From JAFDYH01 sp049840875 (lineage in GTDB: Bacteria > Bacteroidota > Bacteroidia > Chitinophagales > Chitinophagaceae), in contig JASGJE010000006.1 in NCBI GenBank assembly GCA_049840875.1, positions 434,001 through 498,000 of the forward strand: a DNA stretch of 64,000 nt, in the 5' to 3' direction. Shown one piece after another: positions 8,296-17,693 of the stretch. A program made the translations under genes and the position numbers. The notes under the pieces were generated by a model, which worked only from the letters and a program-made list of their open reading frames with translations, was not told the origin of the DNA and ran no database searches. Each line of letters opens with the position of its first letter. Position 1 is the first letter of the stretch.

Positions 8296-11200
8296 ATGGC
8301 TCTACCACATTTACTGAAATACGTCTATACCCATGGAACTGACGAAGTGATCCGAAGAGGAAAGAAGATACATGCTATCGGCTTCGTTGAGCTTGTAGAA
8401 TACGATGACCTTTTTGGTTCCGCTGTGTTTCGGGTAAAAGATGACAGCTACTCAACTTACTATAAAGTATACATCACTAAATTCAAAGACGCAAAGTCTC
8501 TTTCGCTTCGCTGTGCATGTCCTTACAATCTCGGCGATATCTGCAGGCACGAAGCGGCCTCGCTTTTTCAATTACAGGAATTGATCGATAAAGGTCATTT
8601 ACAGGCTGGTGATATCGAGTATGATCAACGCCATACTACTGCAAAAATGAAGTCGATTGAACTAAAAGCTATCCGGCTTTTGTGTTCACCGGAAACGTTA
8701 GAGCAGGCAGAAGTATTTTTGCGCACAAATAAAGCTGCTATCGAATATGCAAAGGATGAAACGGTAAAAGCAAGCGTGACGCTGAATGGAAGTACCTACA
8801 AAGTTATTCTCAGTAAGAACGAAGAAAGAAATTTCGATACCAGTTGTGATTATGTAGATCCTGAGCATCCGCTATGCTTACCTAAAGTCATTGTGTTTTT
8901 ACAATTGCTGCATGCACATGGACCTTATTACTTTGATACCATTCGCAATTGGGATAAAGAGAAAAATAAATTATTAGAAGCTTATGGCTATTCTTTAAGC
9001 GATGATCTCAAAAATAAATTTGAGTTTAGCTATAAAGATGGAAAACCTTTCCTGAGGGTATTGGATACAAGTATCAAAAGAGTAGCGCCTTCTGCTGTAG
9101 CAGCTCCTCCAAAACCAGTGGTTGTGCAGCCTGTGGATGCTAAACCCGTAGAAGCTGTACAAGAGGAACTGCCCTTGCAAAAAGATCTGCTCGGCATTGT
9201 TTTCAATTTTAATAAAAAGGGGTACCCTCGTTTTGCGCTGGATGCAATACAGGGCGAGCTGAATGATGCCGGAAATAATTTTACCGGTAAAGTTGAAAAG
9301 CTTGATCTATCAAAATATGTGAGTACAGACGCTTACAGCGAAAAAGATAAACAACTTGTAACAGCTATCCGGAAATTACAGGATATAGAAATCAACAAGT
9401 ACATCAGCCGCAATTCACCGTTCTCAGGCATTTGGGAAAATATCATTCACCAGGAAGAAGATGATTTAGCCGATGAAACAAAGGTTTTAATGGCCGAATA
9501 CCTGATGCCTAAATTGAAAAAAATTTTTACAGAATTTGCGGATAGCCGTTTGGTATATGAGCTGCCAGAAAACAAGCCGTTTAAAACTGCAAATCTTTCT
9601 GCATTAAGCTTGTCTCCTGATGAGATTACTCCATACTTTATCGTTAGCAAAAATGGAGATTACAAGATTCAATGTCGCATAAAGGCCGGAGGATTGGATC
9701 ATGATCTTAGCGATAATGAAAGTCCGAGTCCCTTGTTTTTCTTATTCAATCATCAACTGCATTTATGGAAAAACAATGATATTATTCATACAGTAGAAAA
9801 GTTTTTGCCCGATGGCGAAATGAAAGTGGCAGAAGAAGATTGGAGCAAAACATTGAACCAATTCATATTGCCTTTGGCAAAAGATTTCCGTATTGAGTTT
9901 GACCGTGCTATCATACAGGAAACCAAGGATGGCGATCCGGAATTAAAGTTATTTCTGCTCGAGAAAGGTGATTACCTGGTTTTTCAGCCTTCGTTTAATT
10001 ATAAAGGCTATGAAACCAAAACCCGCGATCGCGACGAAATTGTAGTTCCACAAGGTGATAAAGTAACGATCGTACAACGAAACCGTGAAGCTGAAAAAAA
10101 TTTTATAGAAAAGCTGCAAAGGCTGCACTCCAATTTTGTTTACAACGAAGATTCGGCTTCCCTGGCGCTGAAGGGTTCGGATGTATTGAAGAATAACTGG
10201 TTCTTTCTCTTCGTGGATGCGATGAAGGATATGAAAGTACCTGTGTTTGGATTTGAAGCATTGAAAAACTTCCGCTTTAATACGTCGAAACCAAATACAA
10301 AGATTTTCATCAGCAGCAATACTGATTGGTTTGATGCACGGGTTGATATTTTATTTGGCGATCAGAAAGTAACTGTTGCTGAAGTGAAAAGGGCGTTGGC
10401 GAATAAGCAGCAATTCGTACAATTGAATGATGGCACTCTCGGAATTTTACCGGAAGAGTGGCTGAAAAAATATTCACTTTTATTCAGAATAGGTGAAGGG
10501 AAAACAGACAATCTGAAATTGTCCCGTTATCATCTGAGTGTAATTGACGAACTCTATGAAACGAGAGATGAATCGGAATTGTCGGTACAGCTTGAAGAAA
10601 AGTATGATAAGCTAAAAGAGTTCAATAATATACAGGAGATTGATCCGCCGTATAACCTGAAAATGATTCTGCGGCCCTACCAGGTTGCGGGTTTTCAATG
10701 GTTGAATTACCTGAAGGATATAAAATGGGGCGGAATACTGGCAGATGATATGGGTTTGGGTAAAACGATCCAGGCATTATCATTTATGCAGTATTATAAG
10801 ACAGAAAACGAGGCCTTAAAAGCGCTGGTTGTTTGTCCGACCACATTGATCTATAACTGGGAGAATGAAATTAAAAAGTTTACACCGAATCTGACCTATC
10901 ATATTCATCATGGAGGTGGGCGCACAAGGGAAAGAGAAGAAATGCTGAAGTATGATATCACCATTACCACGTATGGTACTTTACGCAGTGATATAAAATT
11001 GCTTACCACCATCGCATTTGATTATGTGATACTGGATGAATCGCAGGCTATAAAAAATCCTGCGAGTAAAGTGACGAAAGCTGCTTGTTTGCTGAATGCG
11101 AAGAATCGTCTGTGCATGAGCGGTACGCCTTTACAGAACAATACATTTGACGTGTTTGCGCAAATGCATTTCTTAAATCCGGGTATGTTGGGGAGTATGG

Positions 11201-12057
11201 AGTTTTTCCGGCAGGAATTTGCAATACCAATCGACAAATTGGGCGAACCGGAAAGAAAAGAACATTTAAAAAAGGTTCTTTATCCATTTATACTTCGTCG
11301 CACTAAGGAACAGGTAGCAAAGGATCTTCCTGAAAAAATTGAGACTGTATTATTTTGCGAAATGGAAGACGAACAGCGAAAGATCTATGATGCTTATCGC
11401 AACGATTTCCGTGATCAGATCCTGGGAACAATTGCTACACAAGGTATTCAACGTTCACAGCTAACCATTTTACAAGGGTTAATGAAGCTGCGGCAAATAT
11501 GCGACTCTCCGGCGATACTGAATGAAACAGAGAAATTTCCAAACCATTCTATAAAACTGGAAGAGCTTGCAAGAGAACTCAGTGAAGATATGAGCAATCA
11601 CAAAGCGCTTGTCTTTTCTCAATTCCTCGGAATGCTTGCACTGATCAGAACAAAACTGGAAGAGCTGGAAATAAAATATGAATACTTTGATGGTAGTACC
11701 TCGGCGCCGGACCGTGAAAAAGCAATTCAAAGTTTTCAGAATGATGATTCCGTCAGAGTCTTTTTGATTTCTTTAAAAGCCGGAGGTGTGGGTTTGAATC
11801 TAACTGCGGCGGATTACGTTTACATTGTTGACCCGTGGTGGAACCCTGCTGTAGAACAACAGGCTATTGACCGCACCCATCGTATTGGTCAAACAAAGAA
11901 CATATTCGCATACCGAATGATCTGTAAGGATACTATTGAAGATAAAATCCTTCAGCTGCAGGATAAGAAAAAAGCGCTGGCGAAAGAATTGATAGCAGAC
12001 GATGCAACATTTGTGAAGAGCCTGACGAGGGAAGATGTGGAATATCTGTTTAGCTAA
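8296..12057 (+). CDS. SWIM zinc-finger SNF2-family helicase
   Basis: The 1253-residue protein is a Swi2/Snf2 ATPase of the bacterial SNF2-associated type. Near the N-terminus C73-x-C75 and C83-x-H85 form a SWIM zinc finger. The middle section of about 600 residues is the poorly characterised SNF2-associated region. The motor begins near residue 790 with LRPYQVAGFQWL. It has Walker A (DDMGLGKT), the DESQ box at about 914-917, SGTPLQNN, and in the second RecA lobe GGVGLNLT and QAIDRTHRIGQ. Members translocate on DNA and are often linked to transcription or repair, but the partner here is unknown. A possible -7 box TACTTTTG lies at 8129-8136, about 160 nt upstream. The 297-nt gap before the gene holds nothing else convincing. 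Confidence 0.93.
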   Translation: MALPHLLKYVYTHGTDEVIRRGKKIHAIGFVELVEYDDLFGSAVFRVKDDSYSTYYKVYITKFKDAKSLSLRCACPYNLGDICRHEAASLFQLQELIDKGHLQAGDIEYDQRHTTAKMKSIELKAIRLLCSPETLEQAEVFLRTNKAAIEYAKDETVKASVTLNGSTYKVILSKNEERNFDTSCDYVDPEHPLCLPKVIVFLQLLHAHGPYYFDTIRNWDKEKNKLLEAYGYSLSDDLKNKFEFSYKDGKPFLRVLDTSIKRVAPSAVAAPPKPVVVQPVDAKPVEAVQEELPLQKDLLGIVFNFNKKGYPRFALDAIQGELNDAGNNFTGKVEKLDLSKYVSTDAYSEKDKQLVTAIRKLQDIEINKYISRNSPFSGIWENIIHQEEDDLADETKVLMAEYLMPKLKKIFTEFADSRLVYELPENKPFKTANLSALSLSPDEITPYFIVSKNGDYKIQCRIKAGGLDHDLSDNESPSPLFFLFNHQLHLWKNNDIIHTVEKFLPDGEMKVAEEDWSKTLNQFILPLAKDFRIEFDRAIIQETKDGDPELKLFLLEKGDYLVFQPSFNYKGYETKTRDRDEIVVPQGDKVTIVQRNREAEKNFIEKLQRLHSNFVYNEDSASLALKGSDVLKNNWFFLFVDAMKDMKVPVFGFEALKNFRFNTSKPNTKIFISSNTDWFDARVDILFGDQKVTVAEVKRALANKQQFVQLNDGTLGILPEEWLKKYSLLFRIGEGKTDNLKLSRYHLSVIDELYETRDESELSVQLEEKYDKLKEFNNIQEIDPPYNLKMILRPYQVAGFQWLNYLKDIKWGGILADDMGLGKTIQALSFMQYYKTENEALKALVVCPTTLIYNWENEIKKFTPNLTYHIHHGGGRTREREEMLKYDITITTYGTLRSDIKLLTTIAFDYVILDESQAIKNPASKVTKAACLLNAKNRLCMSGTPLQNNTFDVFAQMHFLNPGMLGSMEFFRQEFAIPIDKLGEPERKEHLKKVLYPFILRRTKEQVAKDLPEKIETVLFCEMEDEQRKIYDAYRNDFRDQILGTIATQGIQRSQLTILQGLMKLRQICDSPAILNETEKFPNHSIKLEELARELSEDMSNHKALVFSQFLGMLALIRTKLEELEIKYEYFDGSTSAPDREKAIQSFQNDDSVRVFLISLKAGGVGLNLTAADYVYIVDPWWNPAVEQQAIDRTHRIGQTKNIFAYRMICKDTIEDKILQLQDKKKALAKELIADDATFVKSLTREDVEYLFS

Positions 12058-12163
12058 GACGCGGCTGTAGGCAATAGGCTCTATGCTTTAAGCAAATATT
12101 CAATGCTCAATTTGCATTTTGGAAACTGTCGCTCGTGCCCATTGCTTATAGCTTTCCTCCAAC

Positions 12164-12189
12164 AAAAAAGCCGCCTCAAAGAGACGGCT
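12164..12189 (-). terminator. Minus-strand intrinsic terminator
   Basis: On the minus strand a 9-bp stem (AGCCGTCTC against GAGGCGGCT, one mismatch, loop TTT) is followed by TTTTTT. It lies 30 nt beyond the stop of the small minus-strand ORF and matches the direction of that gene. Confidence 0.65.
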
Positions 12190-12219
12190 GATATAATCAA
12201 GGGTTAGTGAGTAAAAGGA

Positions 12220-12390
12220 CTAATGCAAGCTCTTTCTGCTATGGTCGTATCCATGCGCTGCCGCCGACGAACCAGATATAAAAACCGATAAAACACTTCT
12301 GAATAATCTGAAAATATTAAGAGAAGGTTTGTAGTAATTACGATAGATTTTTGCCTCTTCGTGAGTGTGGATGAATTTTCTGTTTTTCAT
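12220..12390 (-). CDS. Small hypothetical protein, 56 residues
   Basis: An ATG at 12390 opens a 56-codon frame. It encodes a basic N-terminal part (MKNRKFIHTHEEAKIYRNYY), a short hydrophobic stretch around residues 27-40 (FRLFRSVLSVFI) and a histidine-rich tail. It is the only gene-like feature in the 444-nt gap between the SNF2 gene and the next plus-strand gene. The stop is followed 30 nt later by a well-oriented intrinsic terminator, which is the main reason to believe it. I do not recognise the family. The ORF could be chance and the terminator could serve an untranslated RNA instead. Confidence 0.5.
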   Translation of the reverse strand: MKNRKFIHTHEEAKIYRNYYKPSLNIFRLFRSVLSVFISGSSAAAHGYDHSRKSLH

Positions 12391-12501
12391 TACGGATAGT
12401 TTGAGTTAACAGGATAACGAATATTTCACATTAAAAGTATATCAGAAAATTGATTTTTTCTAATCTTTGCGGCCTATTTAACATTGATAGTAGCAATTTT
12501 T

Positions 12502-13086
12502 ATGAAAAAGGCAATCATTTTCTTTCTTTTCATTGTACTCCTTATATCTTTTTTACCAGCATCTGCTCAGTTAAAGTCACCTCTCGATAATGCATTCCAG
12601 GCAGACGTTGAGAATGTAATTCTTGATTATCCCAATAGCTTTCAACATTATATCGGTAAAGAGATCGATAACAATCCTCAGTCAACAGACTATTCGTCGT
12701 TGTTAAAAATCCGTGGGGCCGAAGAATGCACAATCACTAAATATCCTGCAAAAAAACGTGACCGCTACAGTTACCTGGCAGTAATGTTGACCACCGATGA
12801 TTTTGAAAAAGCAAAAAGTACATTCGATTCTTATTACAGTCGTTTAAAGAGAGTTAATATTCACTTTGCCAATGAGTCTTATAACCTGAATGGAGAATAT
12901 GAGGCTCCCACTGAAGAAAAGAAGTTCACCAGTTCTCTGTTTTCGATATCGGCTAATGAAGAAACGGTAAAACGATTAAAGGTTGAGTTATCGATGGAAT
13001 ACCAGGTTGTGGAATGGAAAGTAAAACTCCTGGTTTATGAAAAAGAAAGAGAAGACGATGAACAAGGCGAGACAAAGGATAACTAA
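12502..13086 (+). CDS. Secreted protein of unknown function
   Basis: The 194-residue protein has a strong signal peptide (residues 1-23, MKKAIIFFLFIVLLISF then ASAQ). The mature part is a mixed alpha/beta domain of about 165 residues with a C-terminal charged tail (YEKEREDDEQGETKDN). I do not recognise a family. The ATG at 12502 is preferred over the in-frame TTG at 12484, because it places the basic n-region directly before the hydrophobic core. A TAATCTTTGCGG sequence about 35 nt upstream resembles a -7 box with one extra base. It lies 102 nt before the outer-membrane barrel gene, whose own promoter region fills the gap, so it is probably a separate unit. Confidence 0.75.
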   Translation: MKKAIIFFLFIVLLISFLPASAQLKSPLDNAFQADVENVILDYPNSFQHYIGKEIDNNPQSTDYSSLLKIRGAEECTITKYPAKKRDRYSYLAVMLTTDDFEKAKSTFDSYYSRLKRVNIHFANESYNLNGEYEAPTEEKKFTSSLFSISANEETVKRLKVELSMEYQVVEWKVKLLVYEKEREDDEQGETKDN

Positions 13087-13105
13087 ATATTCTTTCTGCT
13101 AATCA

Positions 13106-13171
13106 TTAACCTTTCTTAACCTTATTGCAAGGCTACTTAACCCGCTTTATGTGTCTATGCTGATACTTTCG
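13106..13171 (+). promoter_or_regulatory. Triple TTAAC regulator site plus -7 box of barrel gene
   Basis: TTAAC occurs at 13106-13110, 13116-13120 and 13137-13141, so the starts are 10 and 21 nt apart, about one and two helical turns. A near-match -7 box TACTTTCG follows at 13164-13171, 22 nt after the last repeat. The same spacing recurs before the GLPGLI gene. Direct repeats at helical spacing are typical binding sites of OmpR-family response regulators, and such a regulator is encoded at 19244-19930. Confidence 0.6.
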
Positions 13172-13188
13172 TAGCTGAACCCACAGCT

Positions 13189-16005
13189 ATGAATAGATAC
13201 TGCTTTGTCTTTTTATCACTCTTGTTTTCTACTGAAATCATTGCGCAACGCGGAACGGTAAAAGGAAATTTATTTGATACCTTGGCGAATCAGCCGGTTG
13301 CAAATGCGACCATTTCATTATTACAGAAAAAAGATTCAGCCCTTGTTTCTTTCACGATGTCGGACGACAAAGGAAGGTTCGAAATAAGCAATATAAAAGA
13401 CGGTGAATATAGCCTGATGATTACGCATGTAAATTATCATAACAGCTATCGGTCATTAACAATAAATGAAACAGTAAAGGAGACAGAGCTGGGCCGGATT
13501 GTAATGAATGATCTTTCAAAAGTGCTGGAAGAAGTTATTGTAAAAAATGACGCTCCGCCTGTAACCTTAGTCGGAGATACTATTCAATACAATGCTGGTT
13601 CATTTAAAGTACAACCCAATGCAAACGTGGAAGATCTTCTGAAAAAAATGCCTGGAATTAAAGTAGATAAAGATGGAACTGTAAAAGCTCAAGGTGAGAA
13701 AGTGTCCAAGGTATTGGTGGATGGAAAAGAATTCTTTGGCAATGATCCGAAGATTGCAACCAAAAACTTACCTGCCGACGCTATTGATAAAGTACAGGTT
13801 TTTAATAAGCTTAGCGATCAGGCGCAACTTACAGGTTTCGATGACGGCAATAGCGAGAAAACGATCAACCTGAAATTAAAGAAAGATAAAACGAAAGGTT
13901 ACTTCGGTAAAATAAATGCCGGAGGTGGTACAGATGATCGCTACCAGGGAAAGTTCAATATCAATTCATTCAAAGGCGCAAGACAGATGTCTGCAATCGG
14001 TATGGCGAATAATACCAACTCTGAAGCTTTCTCCATGTTTGACATACTGAATTTCACGGGTGAGTTGAAGAAAATGATAAGTGGTGGCGGTGGGAACATA
14101 AATATAAATATTTCCAATAGCGCAAGCTCGGGAATGGATGGAATCGCTGGTTCAAATAGTGGTATCAATACCATTTGGGGCGGCGGTGTGAACTATAATA
14201 ATATCATTGGCACCAAGACGGATTTCATGAGCAATTACTTTTACAATCGCTATAATCCTCATAAGGAAAGTACTGTTCAGCGTCACTACTTTTTACCAGA
14301 CTCCTCTTATTTATATAACCAAAACCAGGTTTCCGATAATATCAATAATAGCCATCGCCTGAATTTTGTTGCGGACTTTCAGATTGATTCATTTAATTCA
14401 ATCAAGATTTCACCTTCGCTTAATTATCAAAAGACAAGCAACCGTGTTAATTCAACTTATTCAACCATGTCTGAAGCCATGGAAAAAGGAAGTGATGGCT
14501 ACAGTAATAACTTAACCAATAACGAGGGGTATAATTTCAGAACGGATGTATTGTTTCGAAAAAAATTCAGGCGAAAGGGAAGAACTTTTTCAATTGCACT
14601 GCAAACAACATTCAATAACAACGATGGCGACGCCAGCCTTCAATCGCTGAACAATTTTTATATAAAAACCGGGACTATTTATCAAAGTGATACGATTAAT
14701 CAACAAACCAAAACAGAAAGCAGCCTGAACGGATATACCGCCAGAGTCGTATATACCGAACCTGTTTTTAAACGATCATTGCTCGAATTCAGCGCAGGCA
14801 ATGGAAATACCACGAGTACTTCTGCAAAAACTACACACGATTATAACTCACAGAATGGCAAGTTCGATTTAATAAACCCTCTGTTATCGAATGATTTTAA
14901 AAACCAGTACGGATACAGCAATGCTGGTATCCGGCTGAGAAAGCAAGCTAAAAAATACAATTTTGCTGTCGGCTTTAGCTGGCAGCATTCTGAACTGGAA
15001 GGAAAGATTATCAGCAACAATAAAGATTCTGTAATTGGCAAATCATTCAATAATATTCTACCAACAGCACGGCTTCAATATTATTTTACACGCTTTAAAA
15101 ACCTCCAGGTTAACTATAGCACATTCACCAATCAGCCCACTGTAACGCAACTACAGCCTGTGATAGATAACAGCGATCCTCTGAATAAAACTACCGGTAA
15201 TCCTGCTTTGAAACAGGAATACACCCATTCACTGCAAACCAATCTCATTCTCGTTAATCCCTATACAAACCGGAATCTGTTTGTCTTATTTAATCTGCAG
15301 GAAACACAAAATAAAATTGTAAACAATGATACTATCGATGGGCAGGGAATAAAAACAAGCAGGCCGGTAAATGCAAATGGGATTTATAATCTATCGGGAG
15401 ATGTAAACTGGAGTATTCCGGTTCATTTTCTGAAAGCCAGTTTTAGTATTGGTAGTAACGCTTCTTATTACAAAGGCAAGCAGTTTGTAAATGGTGCTGA
15501 GAACAAAATTGCTGCTCTTTCATTTGGTCCTGATGTACGTCTTGATATTGGCGCTTCTGAAAAACTTCAACTTGCTTTAACGACAGGGTTGAGTTATAAT
15601 CGCACCACTTACTCTTTGCAATCTTCATACAACACCAGCTATATCTCTCATCAATACGGATTTGATGCCGACTGGCAGTTACCTGCAAAATTTTTCCTGG
15701 CGAGTGAGTTTACTTATAGCATCAATAATCAGTTGGCGGCCGGCTTCAATAGCCGTATTCCTCTCTGGAATGCTTCCCTCAGTCGGCAAGTGCTCCGCTT
15801 CAATCGCGGTGAAATAAAACTGCGGGTTAATGATATCTTGAATAAAAACATTGCTGTATCCCGCACCAGCAATCAGAATTATATTGAAGACAGCCGTGTA
15901 TTGAACCTGCGGCGTTTTTTCCTGCTAAGTTTCACGTACAGCCTTACTAAAACCGGGCTCACAAAAGAGGGAGCTGGCGGCGGTATGAGAATGATACGGC
16001 GGTAA
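13189..16005 (+). CDS. Outer-membrane beta-barrel protein with CarboxypepD_reg domain
   Basis: The 938-residue protein has a signal peptide (1-19, ending IIAQ) and a CarboxypepD_reg-like beta-sandwich at about 22-110. A TonB-plug-like region follows at about 115-230, including VEDLLKKMPGIKVDKDGTV and KVLVDGKEFFGNDPK. The rest is a long TonB-receptor-like barrel ending in aromatic-rich strands. This matches the outer membrane beta-barrel family common in Bacteroidota. It is often found next to GLPGLI proteins, and one lies at 16744-17547. The transported substrate is unknown. Its promoter carries the triple-TTAAC motif. Glycine-rich GGGG and basic GGMRMIRR segments occur at the barrel start and C-terminus. 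Confidence 0.9.
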   Translation: MNRYCFVFLSLLFSTEIIAQRGTVKGNLFDTLANQPVANATISLLQKKDSALVSFTMSDDKGRFEISNIKDGEYSLMITHVNYHNSYRSLTINETVKETELGRIVMNDLSKVLEEVIVKNDAPPVTLVGDTIQYNAGSFKVQPNANVEDLLKKMPGIKVDKDGTVKAQGEKVSKVLVDGKEFFGNDPKIATKNLPADAIDKVQVFNKLSDQAQLTGFDDGNSEKTINLKLKKDKTKGYFGKINAGGGTDDRYQGKFNINSFKGARQMSAIGMANNTNSEAFSMFDILNFTGELKKMISGGGGNININISNSASSGMDGIAGSNSGINTIWGGGVNYNNIIGTKTDFMSNYFYNRYNPHKESTVQRHYFLPDSSYLYNQNQVSDNINNSHRLNFVADFQIDSFNSIKISPSLNYQKTSNRVNSTYSTMSEAMEKGSDGYSNNLTNNEGYNFRTDVLFRKKFRRKGRTFSIALQTTFNNNDGDASLQSLNNFYIKTGTIYQSDTINQQTKTESSLNGYTARVVYTEPVFKRSLLEFSAGNGNTTSTSAKTTHDYNSQNGKFDLINPLLSNDFKNQYGYSNAGIRLRKQAKKYNFAVGFSWQHSELEGKIISNNKDSVIGKSFNNILPTARLQYYFTRFKNLQVNYSTFTNQPTVTQLQPVIDNSDPLNKTTGNPALKQEYTHSLQTNLILVNPYTNRNLFVLFNLQETQNKIVNNDTIDGQGIKTSRPVNANGIYNLSGDVNWSIPVHFLKASFSIGSNASYYKGKQFVNGAENKIAALSFGPDVRLDIGASEKLQLALTTGLSYNRTTYSLQSSYNTSYISHQYGFDADWQLPAKFFLASEFTYSINNQLAAGFNSRIPLWNASLSRQVLRFNRGEIKLRVNDILNKNIAVSRTSNQNYIEDSRVLNLRRFFLLSFTYSLTKTGLTKEGAGGGMRMIRR

Positions 16006-16051
16006 ACACAATTGAAAATATCAAATGCTATGCAAACAATTTTTATTAAGG

Positions 16052-16471
16052 CTATCCATTCATTCTCTTTACCACAACATCTTCTATTATTTGCGTTGTT
16101 GTCGTTACCTGGAAATTTTGAACCGAATTATTCTTCAAATTTTTTATAGAGAAAATCAATTCCCCTTCGATTATATCTTTCGACAATTTAAATCTCTTGT
16201 CAAATTTGTTATCGGTAAATATTCCGGTGAACAACGTATTTCCGGATTCGTCTGTAATGCTCAGAAGAAACCGCGAATTTGATTCATTTTTGTAAGCAAC
16301 ATTGAAGATATAGTTGTCATTCTCAGTGCCGACGTACTTAACAGTAGCCTTTATTTCATCAGCGATTGTGTCTGCACTGAACACAGCAGCATTTGCAGTT
16401 GCTGATAGCAATCCGCTTATTAAAAAGGCTCCTATAATTCTCTTTGTAATATTTTTTATTGATTGTTTCAT
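16052..16471 (-). CDS. Small secreted protein of unknown function
   Basis: The 139-residue protein has a signal peptide (about 1-28, MKQSIKNITKRIIGAFLISG then TANAA). The mature domain of about 110 residues is rich in beta strands, with TVKYVGTENDNYIFNV and LLSITDESGNTLFTG. The start at 16471 is chosen because it gives a proper basic n-region. The open frame extends 21 codons further upstream without signal-peptide character. I do not recognise a family. It is convergent with the barrel gene and has no operon partner, as the GLPGLI gene behind it ends with its own terminator. Confidence 0.75.
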   Translation of the reverse strand: MKQSIKNITKRIIGAFLISGLLSATANAAVFSADTIADEIKATVKYVGTENDNYIFNVAYKNESNSRFLLSITDESGNTLFTGIFTDNKFDKRFKLSKDIIEGELIFSIKNLKNNSVQNFQVTTTTQIIEDVVVKRMNG

Positions 16472-16696
16472 AACATAAATTTTGTTTTCACATTTTGTTT
16501 GGATGCGGCCAGCAATGTTATGAATGGGGAGCAATCGGAAGGCAATTGCAGAACGTTAAAGGGAATCTATTTGTGGAGATAGTTATAACTGATTCCTGTA
16601 CAAAGATAACTAACGGCTGCAAAAGCGCAAAAGAACCAGCATTAAGTTATTGTTGCTCTGTTTTATTATAGTTTAAATAGTCCCCCCTATTTAAAT

Positions 16697-16720
16697 AAAA
16701 AAGCCGCTGGTTACAGCGGC
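16697..16720 (-). terminator. Terminator of GLPGLI gene
   Basis: On the minus strand GCCGCTG, loop TAAC and CAGCGGC form a 7-bp stem followed by TTTTTT. It lies 24 nt past the GLPGLI stop. Confidence 0.75.
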
Positions 16721-16743
16721 ACAGAAAGATTTACGAAAATAAT

Positions 16744-17547
16744 TTAGTTATTAATGCGGATTACTCTTCCGCCGCCTTCATTATTCTTTTGCATTTGTTC
16801 CATCATCTTCTGGGTTTCCATTTTAAATTCTGCTTTGGTAACCCTTTTACCAGACTTTGGTTCTTTAATGGATGCTATATCAGCTTTGGCAGAAATTTCT
16901 GTAGCAGTATAAATCTGACGGCCGTTATTGATACTCATTTCGAGTATTAATCCGGGCAACTGTGATTGAAACTCTGCCGGCCCTGCAGCAACAGGAATAT
17001 CAGAAGTAAACCACGCAACAACGGTACTGGTGTCTGCAACTTCTTTCCGTTCCATTTTACCATTATCCATGTTCATCATCATTCGTATTCCTATACGTTG
17101 CGCAGTTGCTTGCTGACAATTGTGATTCAGTATTGTTTTTGATTCGCCGGTAAGTTTCCATTTCAGTTTATTGATACTGTCATTAACGATGAATTTTTTT
17201 TCCATAAAATCTCTTTGCTCTACGCTTAACCCTTTACCAAGATCATAATAGCTGATATCATCCACGCCTCCTCCAATCATTCGTATCTGAACGCCGCCAT
17301 TACCACCACCATTATCCTCATCCGGAGTTTGTTCATCAGAAATATGCCAAAGGCTTTTATCGCCTGCAAACAGCAGTTCAAATTTATCCGTCCTGGTTTG
17401 AGGTAGATTTCGGGCAACGTTGTCGTCTCCATTAATTTCTATTTGCATTTTGGTAACGCGGTCATACACCACTTTTCCTTCTTTTTGTTGCGCAAAACAG
17501 GTAAGAAAAGGCAGCCCTAACAGTGCAGTAGTGAATAGTTTTTTCAT
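16744..17547 (-). CDS. GLPGLI family protein
   Basis: The 267-residue secreted protein has a signal peptide (1-19, ending TCFA). It carries the family-defining motif near residues 196-201, here QLPGLI followed by LEMSINNG. Other hallmarks are the opening GKVVYDRVTKMQI, the central NHNCQQAT segment and AWFTSDIPVAAGP. GLPGLI proteins are exported Bacteroidota proteins of unknown biochemical role that are usually encoded near outer-membrane barrels, as here. The gene diverges from the histidine kinase gene. Its promoter has a -7 box TAGCTTTG (17582-17575) preceded by the triple-TTAAC motif. Confidence 0.93.
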   Translation of the reverse strand: MKKLFTTALLGLPFLTCFAQQKEGKVVYDRVTKMQIEINGDDNVARNLPQTRTDKFELLFAGDKSLWHISDEQTPDEDNGGGNGGVQIRMIGGGVDDISYYDLGKGLSVEQRDFMEKKFIVNDSINKLKWKLTGESKTILNHNCQQATAQRIGIRMMMNMDNGKMERKEVADTSTVVAWFTSDIPVAAGPAEFQSQLPGLILEMSINNGRQIYTATEISAKADIASIKEPKSGKRVTKAEFKMETQKMMEQMQKNNEGGGRVIRINN

Positions 17548-17574
17548 GTTTTTAGGTTTCTTAAATTAATAAGT

Positions 17575-17640
17575 CAAAGCTATTGGCGAATGGATGCGAA
17601 TGAGGTTAACTCACCTTTCATTAAGGTTAATAATAGTTAA
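17575..17640 (-). promoter_or_regulatory. Triple TTAAC regulator site plus -7 box of GLPGLI gene
   Basis: On the minus strand TTAAC occurs at 17640-17636, 17630-17626 and 17609-17605, so the starts are 10 and 21 nt apart. The -7 box TAGCTTTG (17582-17575) follows after exactly 22 nt. Repeat spacing and distance to the -7 box are identical to the region before the barrel gene. The 16-nt spacer between the second and third repeats also matches at 11 of 16 positions. Confidence 0.7.
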
Positions 17641-17669
17641 AGCCAAAACATGCTGCGTTGGTTATTTTC

Positions 17670-17677
17670 TACATTTG
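17670..17677 (+). promoter_or_regulatory. -7 box of histidine kinase operon
   Basis: TACATTTG matches TAnnTTTG and ends 16 nt before the kinase start. The TTAAC cluster lies 29 nt upstream in the opposite orientation, so the regulator could act on both divergent promoters. Confidence 0.5.
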
Positions 17678-17693
17678 CATTCAAACAAGAGAA

